Source: Candidatus Zixiibacteriota bacterium (GTDB taxonomy: Bacteria > RBG-13-66-14 > B26-G2 > WVWN01). Taken from it: a stretch of DNA of 32,316 nucleotides. Both the position numbers and the translations under genes were made by a program. The DNA is taken from positions 264 through 32,579 of the forward strand of contig WVWN01000064.1 of NCBI GenBank assembly GCA_011773985.1. The letters run 5' to 3'. The notes beneath the pieces were generated by a model that was not told the origin of the DNA, searched no databases, and saw nothing but the letters and a program-made list of their open reading frames with translations. Each line of letters begins with the position of its first letter. Within the stretch, counting starts at the first letter, position 1. Shown here in pieces: positions 16,775-23,782 of this stretch.

Positions 16775-16988
16775 GCTTCCCGTTCTATCGGGCCGGGCCC
16801 TCGTACGGGTGCTCGAGAAGGCCGGTTTCGAGGTCGTCCGCCGACGGGGCAGCCACGTTTCGTTGCGAAAGGGCGAGTGGCGTACGGTGGTCCCGCTCCA
16901 CGACGAGCTTTCTCCCGGGACCCTTTTGGGCATTTTACGCTAAGCCGGCCTGAGCCGTGAGGACCTGGAAACGCTTTTGGGGAAGTAG
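16767..16988 (+). pseudogene. hicA: HicA-family toxin with in-frame stop near the C-terminus
   Basis: From GTG 16767 the product reads AKLPVLSGRALVRVLEKAGF, EVVRRRGSHVSLRKGEWRTV and LHDELSPGTLLGILR, then TAA at 16941-16943. The dsRBD-like fold and the catalytic His of the RGSHVSL motif are intact. In the same frame after the stop, AGLSREDLETLLGK continues to TAG at 16986-16988. Close HicA proteins have Gln-Ala-Gly-Leu-(Ser/Thr) at this point, so TAA most likely replaces a CAA Gln codon. The 58-residue product would lack the last helix. It may be an inactivated toxin that leaves HicB as the functional remnant, or a shortened but active one. A CAA-to-TAA sequencing error is possible. Confidence 0.82.
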
Positions 16989-17033
16989 GCGAAGAATGAA
17001 GTTTTCGCTTATTATCTTATTCTAAAAATAAAC

Positions 17034-17057
17034 CCGCCCCTGATAGGGGCGGTTTTT
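17034..17057. terminator. Bidirectional intrinsic terminator between hicBA and rpsO
   Basis: Perfect 8-bp stem CCGCCCCT / AGGGGCGG (17034-17041, 17045-17052) with GAT loop, then five T on the plus side. The minus side reads GTTTATTTTTAG. It can serve both convergent genes. Confidence 0.88.
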
Positions 17058-17159
17058 CGAACCTAAAATTTCCTCTTCCCCGCTCGCGGTACTTGCGGGC
17101 CTTCCGCGAACAATAGGAGAGTTTGGTGCTCTCGAGCCGCCGCAGGCCTGGCGGCAGTA

Positions 17160-17429
17160 CTAGCGACGGATGCCAAGCGCGCGGATGATGTCGCGGTAGC
17201 GGCCGATGTCCTTATTCTTGAGGTAATCGAGGAGGCGGCGCCGCCGGCCTACGAGGAGGAGAAGGCCCCGGCGGCTGTGCTTGTCCTTCGGATGTTGGCG
17301 CAGGTGTTCCGTGAGGTGGTTGATGCGCTCGGTGTAGAGCGCGATCTGCACCTCTGCGGAGCCGGTATCGCCCTCGTGCTTGCGGTGCCGCTCGATCAAC
17401 GCCTGCTTGTTTTCCTTCGTGATGGTCAT
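17160..17429 (-). CDS. rpsO: 30S ribosomal protein S15
   Basis: An 89-residue protein identical in length to typical S15. Conserved stretches are [40 protein letters not shown] and [17 protein letters not shown]15 binds helices 20-22 of 16S rRNA and nucleates assembly of the platform of the small subunit. It follows ribF on the minus strand with a 48-base gap, a neighbourhood (ribF-rpsO) common across bacteria. AAGG precedes the ATG. The S15 gene is often autoregulated through its leader, but no clear pseudoknot can be called in the short upstream gap. Confidence 0.97.
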   Translation of the reverse strand: MTITKENKQALIERHRKHEGDTGSAEVQIALYTERINHLTEHLRQHPKDKHSRRGLLLLVGRRRRLLDYLKNKDIGRYRDIIRALGIRR

Positions 17430-17477
17430 ACCTTATTTAATATATGGTTTTAGCCCCTGAAGTCTCGGCTTTACTTA

Positions 17478-18437
17478 TTAATGGCTGAATAATATCCGGC
17501 GCGCCTTCTTCTCGTCCTCGACTAGCTGTTCGCGCAGGGCCGCGGCGTCCTCGAACTTTTGCTCGTCGCGGAGGCGGGCCACGAATTGCACGCGGACGCG
17601 GCGGCCGAGAATGTCCCGCGCGAAGTCGAAGAGGTGGACCTCGAGGCCGGGCTCGCCGGAGACGTCGCCGTCGAAGGTGGGCCGGTAGCCGAGGTTGAGG
17701 AAGGCGCCGAAGGGCCCCGCCGCGACGCGGCCTTCCTCGTTCATGATGTTGCCCAGGGCCGCGTAAACGCCGCGTTCCGGCAGCATCTTCCGCTCGAGCT
17801 TGACGTTCGCGGTCGGGTAACCCAGCTCGCTCGCGCCGACGCCCGTGCCCGGCTCGACTTCGCCGCGGACCTCGTAGCGGTAGCCAAGGTATTTGTTCGC
17901 CGCGGCTACGTCGCCGGTGCGCAGCTTACGCCGGATCAACGTGCTCGAGACGATCATGCCGTCCACGGCGAAGGGCGGGGCCGCGTGCGTTTCGAAGCTG
18001 TGTTTTTTGCCCAGCAGGCTCAAAAGGCTTATATCGCCGCGGCCGTCGTGGCCGAAGTGATGGTCGTAGCCGACGCAAACGCCCCGCGCGTGAAGAGCTC
18101 CCACCAGCACCTCCTCGACGAACTGGTCGGCGGCCATGCCGCGAAGGCTGTCGTCGAAGGGAAGGGTTAACGTCGCGTCGGCGCCCGCGGTCGCGAGGAG
18201 CTCGAGCCGCTCGTCCTCGTAATTCAACCGTTGTAAACCCTCGGGGCCTTCTTTACTCTCGGGAGGGTCGCCGAAGGTCACGACCGCGGCGGCGCCGCGC
18301 CCGGCGCGCGCCATCTCTTTCAGCTCGCGAAGCAGCGCTTGGTGGCCGAGGTGTACGCCGTCGAAGGTTCCGACCGTAACGTACGGCGCCGGGACCGGGT
18401 CCGCGGCTACTTCTTTCAAAGACCGCCAAATTTTCAC
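17478..18437 (-). CDS. ribF: Bifunctional riboflavin kinase / FAD synthetase RibF
   Basis: RibF converts riboflavin to FMN and then FAD, in the cytoplasm. The N-terminal nucleotidyltransferase domain shows VTVGTFDGVHLGHQALL (HxGH-type site, about residues 20-36), GYDHHFGHDGRG and VSSTLIRRKLRTGDV. The C-terminal kinase domain shows ELGYPTANVKL, YAALGNI and LEVHLFDFARDILGR. GTG 18437 is chosen: it gives 319 residues (family about 310) and starts directly before the catalytic fold. The promoter at 18463-18491 overlaps any longer reading. It is probably co-transcribed with rpsO. Confidence 0.95.
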   Translation of the reverse strand: MKIWRSLKEVAADPVPAPYVTVGTFDGVHLGHQALLRELKEMARAGRGAAAVVTFGDPPESKEGPEGLQRLNYEDERLELLATAGADATLTLPFDDSLRGMAADQFVEEVLVGALHARGVCVGYDHHFGHDGRGDISLLSLLGKKHSFETHAAPPFAVDGMIVSSTLIRRKLRTGDVAAANKYLGYRYEVRGEVEPGTGVGASELGYPTANVKLERKMLPERGVYAALGNIMNEEGRVAAGPFGAFLNLGYRPTFDGDVSGEPGLEVHLFDFARDILGRRVRVQFVARLRDEQKFEDAAALREQLVEDEKKARRILFSH

Positions 18438-18919
18438 AACGTCAAACCCCGCACGCGGCGGTAAGTTAGCATTATAAATTAGCGTTGTCAAGTGATATAA
18501 TAATCCGGCGTCGTGGGCGAGGGGGAGGTGATAGATTTTCTAAGGCGGGGAGGCTTTTCGCGACGGCTGCGTAAATCGGTCCGCTTCGGCGCGGTTGGCC
18601 GGTGTGCTCCGACGGCCTGCCACCATTTTTTGAAAAAATCGCCAATATCGGCGCTTGCTGTACTTCATTCGTTTTTGAGCAGTTACGCGTTTGTCGATAT
18701 AAAAAAAGGTTATAACCTGCCGAAGGTGGCGGCGTGTTTCCCGTTCGGCGACTACCGCGACCTCGTAAGTACGCGGCTATTAAGTATTTGCAAAATTGGC
18801 CTAAGTTTTGCTACTTCATATAAACGGATTGCTTAGAATACGGCCGTTCCATATTTGCCGTTTTTAACCCCCCGTTAACCGTAGGGCGGTGTACGTGAGT
18901 GTCGGGGAGTATGACGCAG
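18438..18919 (+). other. Intergenic region between ribF and the HTH regulator (about 480 bases)
   Basis: It holds the ribF promoter (18463-18491) and otherwise no supported gene. One open frame (18513-18836, 107 codons) looks like chance: mixed composition, many Cys/Ser/Phe and no family pattern. A GGTTATAACC palindrome lies near 18708-18717. The region is more AT-rich than flanking genes. Confidence 0.5.
18463..18491 (-). promoter_or_regulatory. Probable promoter of ribF-rpsO
   Basis: A perfect TTGACA (18491-18486) on the minus strand, a 17-base spacer, then TAACTT (18468-18463), a weak -10. Predicted start near 18456, about 19 bases before the GTG. A TATAAT-like hexamer inside the spacer is at the wrong distance from the TTGACA. 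Confidence 0.5.
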
Positions 18920-19273
18920 ATGAAGACAGAGAGGCTTTTTCATTTAGTAAACATTTTACGCTCGGGTAACGGTTACCGCGCGGCGGAGTTGGCACGGGCG
19001 CTAAACGTTTCGGAGCGCACGATATACCGCTACGTCGTAGACCTATCCGAAGTAGTACCAATATACTACGACAAGGGGTACCGAATCATGGCCGAAGCCC
19101 GGCTCGCCAATATGGCCTTCACGCGTGAAGAATTATTGGCCATCAAGCTCGCCTTCAAGACGACCGAGTTGTTGGCGGGGTCCGCCGGTTTAACGCCCGA
19201 GACACGAGCGGCGTTAAACAAGATAGAAGACCAACTTTCGTGCCGTTTCGGCGATAGCGAAGAATCGCGGTAG
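18920..19273 (+). CDS. HTH-domain transcriptional regulator (DeoR/YafY N-terminal type)
   Basis: A 117-residue protein whose first 60 residues are a winged HTH of the HTH_11 type: MKTERLFHLVNILRSGNGYR, AELARALNVSERTIYRYVVD (recognition helix SERTIYRYVVDL) and PIYYDKGYRI (wing). The usual C-terminal WYL ligand domain is missing: only a short helical tail follows (FTREELLAIKLAFKTTELLA), so this is a minimal form. ATG 18920 is favoured because GGGGAG lies 10 bases upstream; ATG 18911 is too close to it. It stands alone, followed by a strong terminator. Target and signal are unknown. Confidence 0.78.
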   Translation: MKTERLFHLVNILRSGNGYRAAELARALNVSERTIYRYVVDLSEVVPIYYDKGYRIMAEARLANMAFTREELLAIKLAFKTTELLAGSAGLTPETRAALNKIEDQLSCRFGDSEESR

Positions 19274-19337
19274 GCGATAGCAGCTAACGTAAGCGTTACC
19301 GTCGACGTCGGGATCCCGTAGTTGGGGGGGGCTTGCG

Positions 19338-19368
19338 CCGCGCGGGTTTATCCGCGCGGTGTTTTTTT
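19338..19368 (+). terminator. Intrinsic terminator after the HTH regulator
   Basis: CCGCGCGG (19338-19345), GTTTAT loop, CCGCGCGG (19352-19359), TG, then seven T (19362-19368). Confidence 0.85.
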
Positions 19369-19563
19369 AGATAACTCGGCGAACGCAAGAGGACCGCGGA
19401 GACGATTACCCGTGCTCGTTTATGACCGTTGGACCGCTTCAAACGTTGGCGGAAATGCGTCGTAAGATTCCCGGTGGCGGCCATAAAGAAATGAAAAGTA
19501 CCTGGTCTGTTAAACCGGCTACGTTTTATTTAGGTTGAGGTCGGGACGCGATCTCCTCGAAGG

Positions 19564-19591
19564 GCTGCCCTTACGCCGGGCGGCTTTTTTT
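19564..19591 (+). terminator. Orphan intrinsic terminator
   Basis: GCTGCCC (19564-19570) pairs with GGGCGGC (19578-19584) through one G-U, loop TTACGCC, then seven T. No gene on this strand is visible between it and the previous terminator 200 bases upstream. Confidence 0.75.
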
Positions 19592-19614
19592 ACGTTGAAT
19601 CGGAAACTATTTCG

Positions 19615-19643
19615 TTGACTGGTCGTAGCGGCGATGTTATTAT
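19615..19643 (+). promoter_or_regulatory. Sigma70-type promoter for the secreted-protein gene
   Basis: TTGACT (19615-19620), a 17-base spacer and TATTAT (19638-19643). It begins 24 bases after the orphan terminator. Predicted start near 19650 leaves a long leader of about 140 bases before the ATG at 19790. Confidence 0.78.
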
Positions 19644-19789
19644 AGCATGGTTGCCGTTCGGGTCGGGTAAGATTGAGATGGGTGGGGTTTGCGTAAAAAT
19701 ATTGAGGACGAAACGTCGCGAGAGCGTTCTGGAGGCGGAGAATAAATTACGAGTCACCCTAACCCTTAAATTTTTAGGAGGTCGCAAGG

Positions 19790-20275
19790 ATGAGGCATTA
19801 TATATCAATCTTGGTGGCGGTTTTCGTCGTGGTTCCGGGGATGACTTTGGGAACGAGCTACAACCTTTGCCGCGAGGACCACATCCCGCCGGCCTTCAAG
19901 CCGCCGTTGCCCGACAAAATAGGCGAGGTGGCGGGCTTCCAGGTTTTGGGGATGTTCCTTTCGCTCGGCGGATTCGGTTGCGACGACCAGACTATGGACA
20001 CGATTCGGCAAATCAGCGAAGACTACCTGGAAACTGAATACACGCCACGGTACGAAGAGGCCGCAACCATCCACGAGTGGCTAAACGCTACGCACGACGT
20101 AGACGACCCGGGCGAATTCAAAACCTTGGTTCAGCAAAAGCTGGCGCGTCTTAACGAGATATCTGCCGAGATAGACGCCGTCTGGGCGGACCGGGCGCTC
20201 GACGCGTGGGCGTTAATACCCGAGGCAAGCCGGGAAGCGTATTTGGCCTGGTACGACGCCGCAATCGGGCCGTAA
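19790..20275 (+). CDS. Small secreted protein, unknown function
   Basis: A 161-residue protein with an N-terminal signal peptide (MRHYISILVAVFVVVPGMTL) and no further membrane segment. The mature part is acidic and helical, with Trp-rich ends (IHEWLNATHDVDDPGEF, DRALDAWALIPEASREAYLA). Two Cys (residues 27 and 64) could pair. AGGAGG lies 7-12 bases before the ATG. It is expressed from the promoter at 19615-19643 with a long leader, and no terminator separates it from the DUF151 gene 59 bases on. No family recognised. Confidence 0.72.
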   Translation: MRHYISILVAVFVVVPGMTLGTSYNLCREDHIPPAFKPPLPDKIGEVAGFQVLGMFLSLGGFGCDDQTMDTIRQISEDYLETEYTPRYEEAATIHEWLNATHDVDDPGEFKTLVQQKLARLNEISAEIDAVWADRALDAWALIPEASREAYLAWYDAAIGP

Positions 20276-20292
20276 ATTTAAATTGCGGCGGT

Positions 20293-20306
20293 TTACCCTA
20301 GGGTAA
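20293..20306. promoter_or_regulatory. Perfect 14-base palindrome upstream of the first DUF151 gene
   Basis: TTACCCTAGGGTAA is self-complementary over all 14 bases, in an AT-rich 59-base gap and 28 bases before the GTG of the next gene. It is a candidate operator for a dimeric regulator. No second copy was noticed in the window. Confidence 0.5.
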
Positions 20307-20334
20307 TTTTCTTCGTATCAGGGAGGGTGCGACC

Positions 20335-20814
20335 GTGGCCGGGGACAGCGAGTTTAAGGTTGTGGGCCTTAGGTTCTACGACGAAAGCGGGTCGCCGCTG
20401 ATCGTGTTACAAGAGGTACGTGGCACGAGGACCTTTGTATTGGCTGTCTCCAAAGCCACGGCGCACTCTACCCTGGCCGCCCTGAACCCGGAATATCGGC
20501 GCGCGTACGCGTCTGCGCCTTTAGAGCACGATTTGGCGGAGGCGTTGGCCGAGGCCGGCGGCGTACGGGTCGAACGTGCTATTATAGATGGTATGACGGA
20601 GGAACGGGTCGTCGGCGCGACGTTGGAGGTACGTCCTCGCGAAGGTGGGGAAATTGTCCGGCTCGACGCCCGGCCCTCCGACGCCATCGCGCTCGCCGTC
20701 CGCGTCGGCGCGCCTATTCTTGTCGCAAGCGACGTCGTGGCGCGGCTTAGGTTCCGTACACTCGAAGAACTGCCTTTCCGGGAGATAGAGCCGGAGGACC
20801 TCTTCGACTCGTAG
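20335..20814 (+). CDS. Bifunctional nuclease (DUF151/BFN) family protein, copy 1
   Basis: A 159-residue protein with the BFN-domain pattern: SPLIVLQEVRGTRTFVLAVS, PLEHDLAEALAEAGGVRVER and the hallmark LDARPSDAIALAVRVGAPIL (110-129). Plant and archaeal-type BFN proteins have been reported as nucleases acting on RNA and DNA; in bacteria the role is mostly unassigned. GTG 20335 has GGGAGG upstream. A second, diverged copy lies 470 bases downstream (21283-21753). Confidence 0.87.
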   Translation: MAGDSEFKVVGLRFYDESGSPLIVLQEVRGTRTFVLAVSKATAHSTLAALNPEYRRAYASAPLEHDLAEALAEAGGVRVERAIIDGMTEERVVGATLEVRPREGGEIVRLDARPSDAIALAVRVGAPILVASDVVARLRFRTLEELPFREIEPEDLFDS

Positions 20815-20829
20815 GCGGCCGAAGCCGTA

Positions 20830-20861
20830 CCCCGTCCCCTCGTGGCCGGGGCGATTTTTTT
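20830..20861 (+). terminator. Probable terminator of DUF151 copy 1
   Basis: CCCCG (20830-20834) pairs with CGGGG (20847-20851), with a 12-base loop, then CGA and seven T (20855-20861). The stem is short but the T-run is strong. Confidence 0.6.
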
Positions 20862-20862
20862 G

Positions 20863-20900
20863 TTGAAACCGCGGGTACGTGAATTCCTTGAAACCGCGGG
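20863..20900 (+). repeat. 13-base direct repeat overlapping a -35 element
   Basis: TTGAAACCGCGGG occurs twice, at 20863-20875 and 20888-20900, 25 bases apart. The second copy contains the -35 of the promoter at 20888-20916. A related TTGACACCGCGCGGG lies at the DUF362 promoter (21843). Confidence 0.7.
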
Positions 20901-20916
20901 CAGAGGTGGTTATATT
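20888..20916 (+). promoter_or_regulatory. Sigma70-type promoter in the DUF151 intergenic region
   Basis: TTGAAA (20888-20893), 17-base spacer, TATATT (20911-20916), both 5/6. Predicted start near 20923. Its transcript has no clear gene until 21283. Confidence 0.68.
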
Positions 20917-21107
20917 TGTACCAAACCTACTCCGACTCGACCCGGCCTCCGCTCGCTATCGTTTTATCGGTGGCCTGGCCGGTCCCTCGCGGTTGCTTCC
21001 CGCAAACGGCGGACTTTCACGGTATAAGGCGCCGCCGGCGGATTCGGAAGTTAACGCTAAAAGGCGCCGTTTTCAAGGGATACGATAAATAGCGGTAGAC
21101 TGGACAT

Positions 21108-21136
21108 TCGACGGGGTGAGGCGGCGAATTTATAAT
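21108..21136 (+). promoter_or_regulatory. Possible promoter for DUF151 copy 2
   Basis: TCGACG (21108-21113, 4/6), a 17-base spacer and perfect TATAAT (21131-21136). It would leave a leader of about 140 bases. Confidence 0.4.
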
Positions 21137-21282
21137 TAATTACATATGGGGGCTTTTTAGGCCGGCGTTAATAGGCGCCGTAATTGCGTCGGGAGGTTTT
21201 TAGTTGCTGGCAGGGATTAGGACGTTAACTGAATATATAAAGACACGAACGTACGGCGTTCATCAACGTAAAGGGGTTTATT

Positions 21283-21753
21283 ATGGCCGACGAGCAAGAA
21301 TTCACCGTCCTAGGCGTGAGGTACGACGATAGATCTGGTTGCCCGATCATCGTATTGAAAGAAAGCGAAAACGGCAGGGTTTTCGGGATATTTATTTCGA
21401 AACTCAACGTATACTCGGCGTTGGTGGCTTCGGACCCCAAAAAACGGCTTGAGCGCGCTACCCGGCCGTTGAGTCATGACTTTGCATTAGCCCTTGTCGA
21501 AGCCGGCGGCCTCCAAATTGAAAGGGTCGTTATTGACCGTTTGACGGACGAGGGAGTCTTTATCGCGGCCGTGGAAGTCCGTTCGCGCGAGGGCGAAATC
21601 GCGCGTCTGGACGCTCGTCCTTCTGACGCGATACCTCTCGCGCTTGGCGCGGGCGCCCCGGTAGTCGTTGCGGAAGAAGTAATAGCGAATGTAACCTTTT
21701 ACCCACTCGAGGAATTGCCGTATCGCGAGATCAAACCCGAAGACCTCGCTTAG
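21283..21753 (+). CDS. Bifunctional nuclease (DUF151/BFN) family protein, copy 2
   Basis: This 156-residue paralogue of the gene at 20335 keeps the same layout: CPIIVLKESENGRVFGIFIS, RPLSHDFALALVEAGGLQIE and LDARPSDAIPLALGAGAPVV (109-128). The C-terminal EELPYREIKPEDLA parallels EELPFREIEPEDLF in copy 1. The two share the whole length but are clearly diverged, so the duplication is old. AAAGGGG precedes the ATG. A strong terminator follows at 21785. Confidence 0.87.
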   Translation: MADEQEFTVLGVRYDDRSGCPIIVLKESENGRVFGIFISKLNVYSALVASDPKKRLERATRPLSHDFALALVEAGGLQIERVVIDRLTDEGVFIAAVEVRSREGEIARLDARPSDAIPLALGAGAPVVVAEEVIANVTFYPLEELPYREIKPEDLA

Positions 21754-21784
21754 TAACGACTAGCCCGGCCGCTTTAGACTATAG

Positions 21785-21814
21785 CCGCCCCCGCGGAAAA
21801 GCCGGGGCGGTTTT
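21785..21814 (+). terminator. Intrinsic terminator after DUF151 copy 2
   Basis: CCGCCCC (21785-21791) pairs with GGGGCGG (21804-21810); then TTTT. It lies 31 bases after the stop. Confidence 0.8.
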
Positions 21815-21842
21815 CCTTAGGGCGGCGTTTGGTTCGTATTCC

Positions 21843-21871
21843 TTGACACCGCGCGGGGGCCTTGATATATT
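21843..21871 (+). promoter_or_regulatory. Near-consensus promoter of the DUF362-DivIVA-DUF167 operon
   Basis: Perfect TTGACA (21843-21848), a 17-base spacer and TATATT (21866-21871). Predicted start near 21878, about 10 bases before the chosen GTG. It excludes longer in-frame starts for the DUF362 gene. Confidence 0.85.
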
Positions 21872-21887
21872 TCACGAGGAAGATGAC

Positions 21888-22841
21888 GTGCAGGGACTCC
21901 CCTCCAAAGCTGTCGTTTCGGTTGTCGCGGAACGGGACCGCTACTGCGCGGTACGCGAAGCACTCGAGGCGTTAGGGCCCGCTTTGCCGGCGAGGCTGGC
22001 GGCCGCTAAAAAAATCTTAATTAAGCCCAACTTCGTCTCGTGCCGCCACCCGCTAGCGGCGACGCACGTGGACGCGTCGCGCGCCGTACTCGAATATATA
22101 ATGCCCCACGTCGGGGGCGATGTAGTGATCGGCGAGGGCCCGGCGCTCGGCGAAGCGGCCGAGGGCTTCGACGCGTACGGTTATCGCGCGCTCGCGGAAG
22201 AGTACGGCGTGCCGCTGCTCGACCTCAACCGGGCGCCGACGACTTCGTTCCAGGTCTTCAACGAGAACTTAGCGCCGCTTACGGTACGCCTGGCGCAGCC
22301 GGCCCTCGAGAGCGATTTCCGCGTCGCCGTCGGCCCGCCCAAGGCCCACGACGCCGTTATCGTCACCCTCTCGGTTAAAAATATGGTTATGGGGGCCGTC
22401 GTAAGGACGGCCGCCGCTATGGGCCCCGGGGACGACAAGTGGGCCATGCACCAGGGTTACCCGGCTATGAACATAAACCTCTACCTGGTGGCGCGCGAAG
22501 TGTGGCCGCACCTGGGCGTCGTAGACGGCCACGTCGGGATGGAGGGCGACGGCCCGATCTACGGCTCGGCCGTGCCTTGGGGCTTCGCCGCGGCCTCGCT
22601 TGACCCCCTCGCCCTCGATTACGTCGTGTGTAAGATGATGGGCGTCGAGCCCTCGGACGTGGGTTATTTATATTACTGCGGCCGTGCCGGCCTGGGCGCA
22701 TTTGTCGAAGACGACATCGAAATCGCGGGAAGTGGAAATCCGGCGGCCCTCACGCGGAAGGTGAAGCTACACGCCACCGCGCCGGCTCAGTACGATTGGC
22801 GCCTCGGCGAAGCGCAACTCGCGAAACTGGCCTTGTTCTGA
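21888..22841 (+). CDS. DUF362 family protein
   Basis: A 317-residue protein with the DUF362 pattern: KKILIKPNFVS near the N-terminus, GGDVVIGEGPA, then VGPPKAHDAVIVTLSVKNMV with the Lys-Asn pair typical of the family. Later come LGVVDGHVGMEGDGPIYGSA and SLDPLALDYVVCKMMG. Members are often fused to ferredoxin domains in anaerobes; none is fused here. Biochemical role is unassigned. GTG 21888 is chosen because GAGGAAG lies 6 bases upstream and the promoter at 21843-21871 overlaps longer readings. It heads an operon with DivIVA and DUF167, with gaps of 18 and -8 bases. Confidence 0.88.
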   Translation: MQGLPSKAVVSVVAERDRYCAVREALEALGPALPARLAAAKKILIKPNFVSCRHPLAATHVDASRAVLEYIMPHVGGDVVIGEGPALGEAAEGFDAYGYRALAEEYGVPLLDLNRAPTTSFQVFNENLAPLTVRLAQPALESDFRVAVGPPKAHDAVIVTLSVKNMVMGAVVRTAAAMGPGDDKWAMHQGYPAMNINLYLVAREVWPHLGVVDGHVGMEGDGPIYGSAVPWGFAAASLDPLALDYVVCKMMGVEPSDVGYLYYCGRAGLGAFVEDDIEIAGSGNPAALTRKVKLHATAPAQYDWRLGEAQLAKLALF

Positions 22842-22859
22842 AGGTCAGCGGAGGCAGCG

Positions 22860-23465
22860 ATGAAGATAACACCTCAGGATATTAATACCCAGGAATTCAA
22901 GCGTAGCCTGCGGGGTTACGATATGGACGAGGTAGACGCGTTTCTCACGCAAGTCGCCGACGAACTCGAGGCCCGCGTTCAGGAGAACCTACAACTCAAA
23001 GACCAAGTGAAGGTCCTCGAGGACCGGATCGCCGAGTATCGGCGCCTCGACCAGCGTTTGAAGGATACCCTCGTCACGGCCCAGGAGATGAAGGAGGAGA
23101 TAACGAAGGCCTCGCAGCATAGAGTCGAGGCGGCCGCGGCTCAAGCGCGCGCCGAAGCGCAACGTATCGTCGCCGACGCCCATAAGCAGCTGGTGCGCAT
23201 CCAGGCCCAGGTAGATGACCTCAAACGTTACCGGGACTCTTTCGTAATACGCTACAAAGCGTTCTTGGACCAGCAATACCGCTTTTTGGCCGACTACGCG
23301 AAAAGTGAAGGTGCCGGCGCCGCGCCCGAGCAAAGTGCCAAGACGCCCCAAAAACCCGAGCCCGGAGAAAAACCCCCCGCGCCGAGGAGGGCGACGACCG
23401 CGGAGGGGGGCGAGCTCGAGATAGAAGTGACGGGCGACGGCGAGAAGGAGGAACCGGTTGGTTAG
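22860..23465 (+). CDS. divIVA: DivIVA-domain protein
   Basis: The first 60 residues match the DivIVA lipid-binding domain: MKITPQDINTQEFKRSLRGY, DMDEVDAFLTQVADEL. A long coiled coil follows (about 30-150: RVQENLQLKDQVKVLEDRIA and similar). The C-terminus is disordered and Pro/Glu/Lys-rich. DivIVA proteins sense negative membrane curvature at poles and septa and organise division or polar growth. In some lineages outside the Firmicutes/Actinobacteria they are shorter and of unknown role. GGAGG lies upstream of the ATG. The stop overlaps the next gene's TTG start. Confidence 0.9.
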   Translation: MKITPQDINTQEFKRSLRGYDMDEVDAFLTQVADELEARVQENLQLKDQVKVLEDRIAEYRRLDQRLKDTLVTAQEMKEEITKASQHRVEAAAAQARAEAQRIVADAHKQLVRIQAQVDDLKRYRDSFVIRYKAFLDQQYRFLADYAKSEGAGAAPEQSAKTPQKPEPGEKPPAPRRATTAEGGELEIEVTGDGEKEEPVG

Positions 23466-23736
23466 GCTGGAAGTTGAGGTTACGCCTAAGTCGAAGCGCG
23501 CCGGCGTCGTGGGGCGTCGGGGCGACGTGCTGCAGGTGCGCGTCGCGGCGCCGCCGGAGGCCGGCCGCGCCAACGACGAACTTATTAAGGTAATCGCTAA
23601 TTTTCTCGGGGTTCCCCGGGCCAGCGTTAACATCGTGAGGGGAGCGACGGCGCGGCGTAAACTCCTGGAGGTTGACGGCTTCGCCGCGGGCGATTTGGCC
23701 GCGGCGCTGGCGCGGGCCTCGAGCCTGGGCCGATAG
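23458..23736 (+). CDS. DUF167/YggU family protein
   Basis: The 92-residue product has LEVEVTPKSKRAGVVGRRGD, VRVAAPPEAGRANDELIKVI and VPRASVNIVRGATARRKLLE, the compact DUF167 fold. Function is unknown. A TTG start at 23458 overlaps the DivIVA stop by 8 bases. The neighbourhood of DivIVA/YggT/YggU genes is widespread, so this is a conserved pairing. Confidence 0.88.
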   Translation: MVRLEVEVTPKSKRAGVVGRRGDVLQVRVAAPPEAGRANDELIKVIANFLGVPRASVNIVRGATARRKLLEVDGFAAGDLAAALARASSLGR

Positions 23737-23782
23737 GGCTTAGGGCCGAAGGGGCCCCCGGGTCGGATTTCCACGAATTGCC

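Larger units (their letters stand above)
19274..19614 (+). other. Gene-poor stretch containing two terminators
   Basis: After the HTH gene the terminator at 19338-19368 is followed by about 195 bases without a convincing protein frame, then a second terminator (19564-19591). The interval 19369-19563 ends ...GGGACGCGATCTCCTCGAAGG just before that hairpin. A short untranslated RNA could lie here, but I see no recognisable RNA family. Confidence 0.4.
20815..21282 (+). other. Intergenic region between the two DUF151 genes (468 bases)
   Basis: It holds a terminator (20830-20861), a 13-base direct repeat (20863-20875 and 20888-20900), a near-consensus promoter (20888-20916) and a weaker promoter (21108-21136). 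No protein gene is supported. GGCGCCG occurs at three spots (near 21028, 21063 and 21173). A transcript from the first promoter would carry a leader of about 360 bases before the second DUF151 gene. Confidence 0.55.

Noticed and set aside
18513-18836. 107-codon open frame after the ribF promoter
   Set aside because: The sequence is irregular, with no conserved pattern and AT-rich non-coding character. It was left as part of the intergenic region.
19679-20037. Open frame beginning in the leader of the secreted-protein gene (MGGVCVKILRTKRRE...)
   Set aside because: It runs out of frame into the supported secreted-protein gene and loses any regular composition there. A short leader peptide cannot be excluded but has no support.
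22989-23774. 261-codon open frame on the minus strand across divIVA and the DUF167 gene
   Set aside because: It spans two well-supported genes and a gap and is low-complexity; there is no ribosome site.
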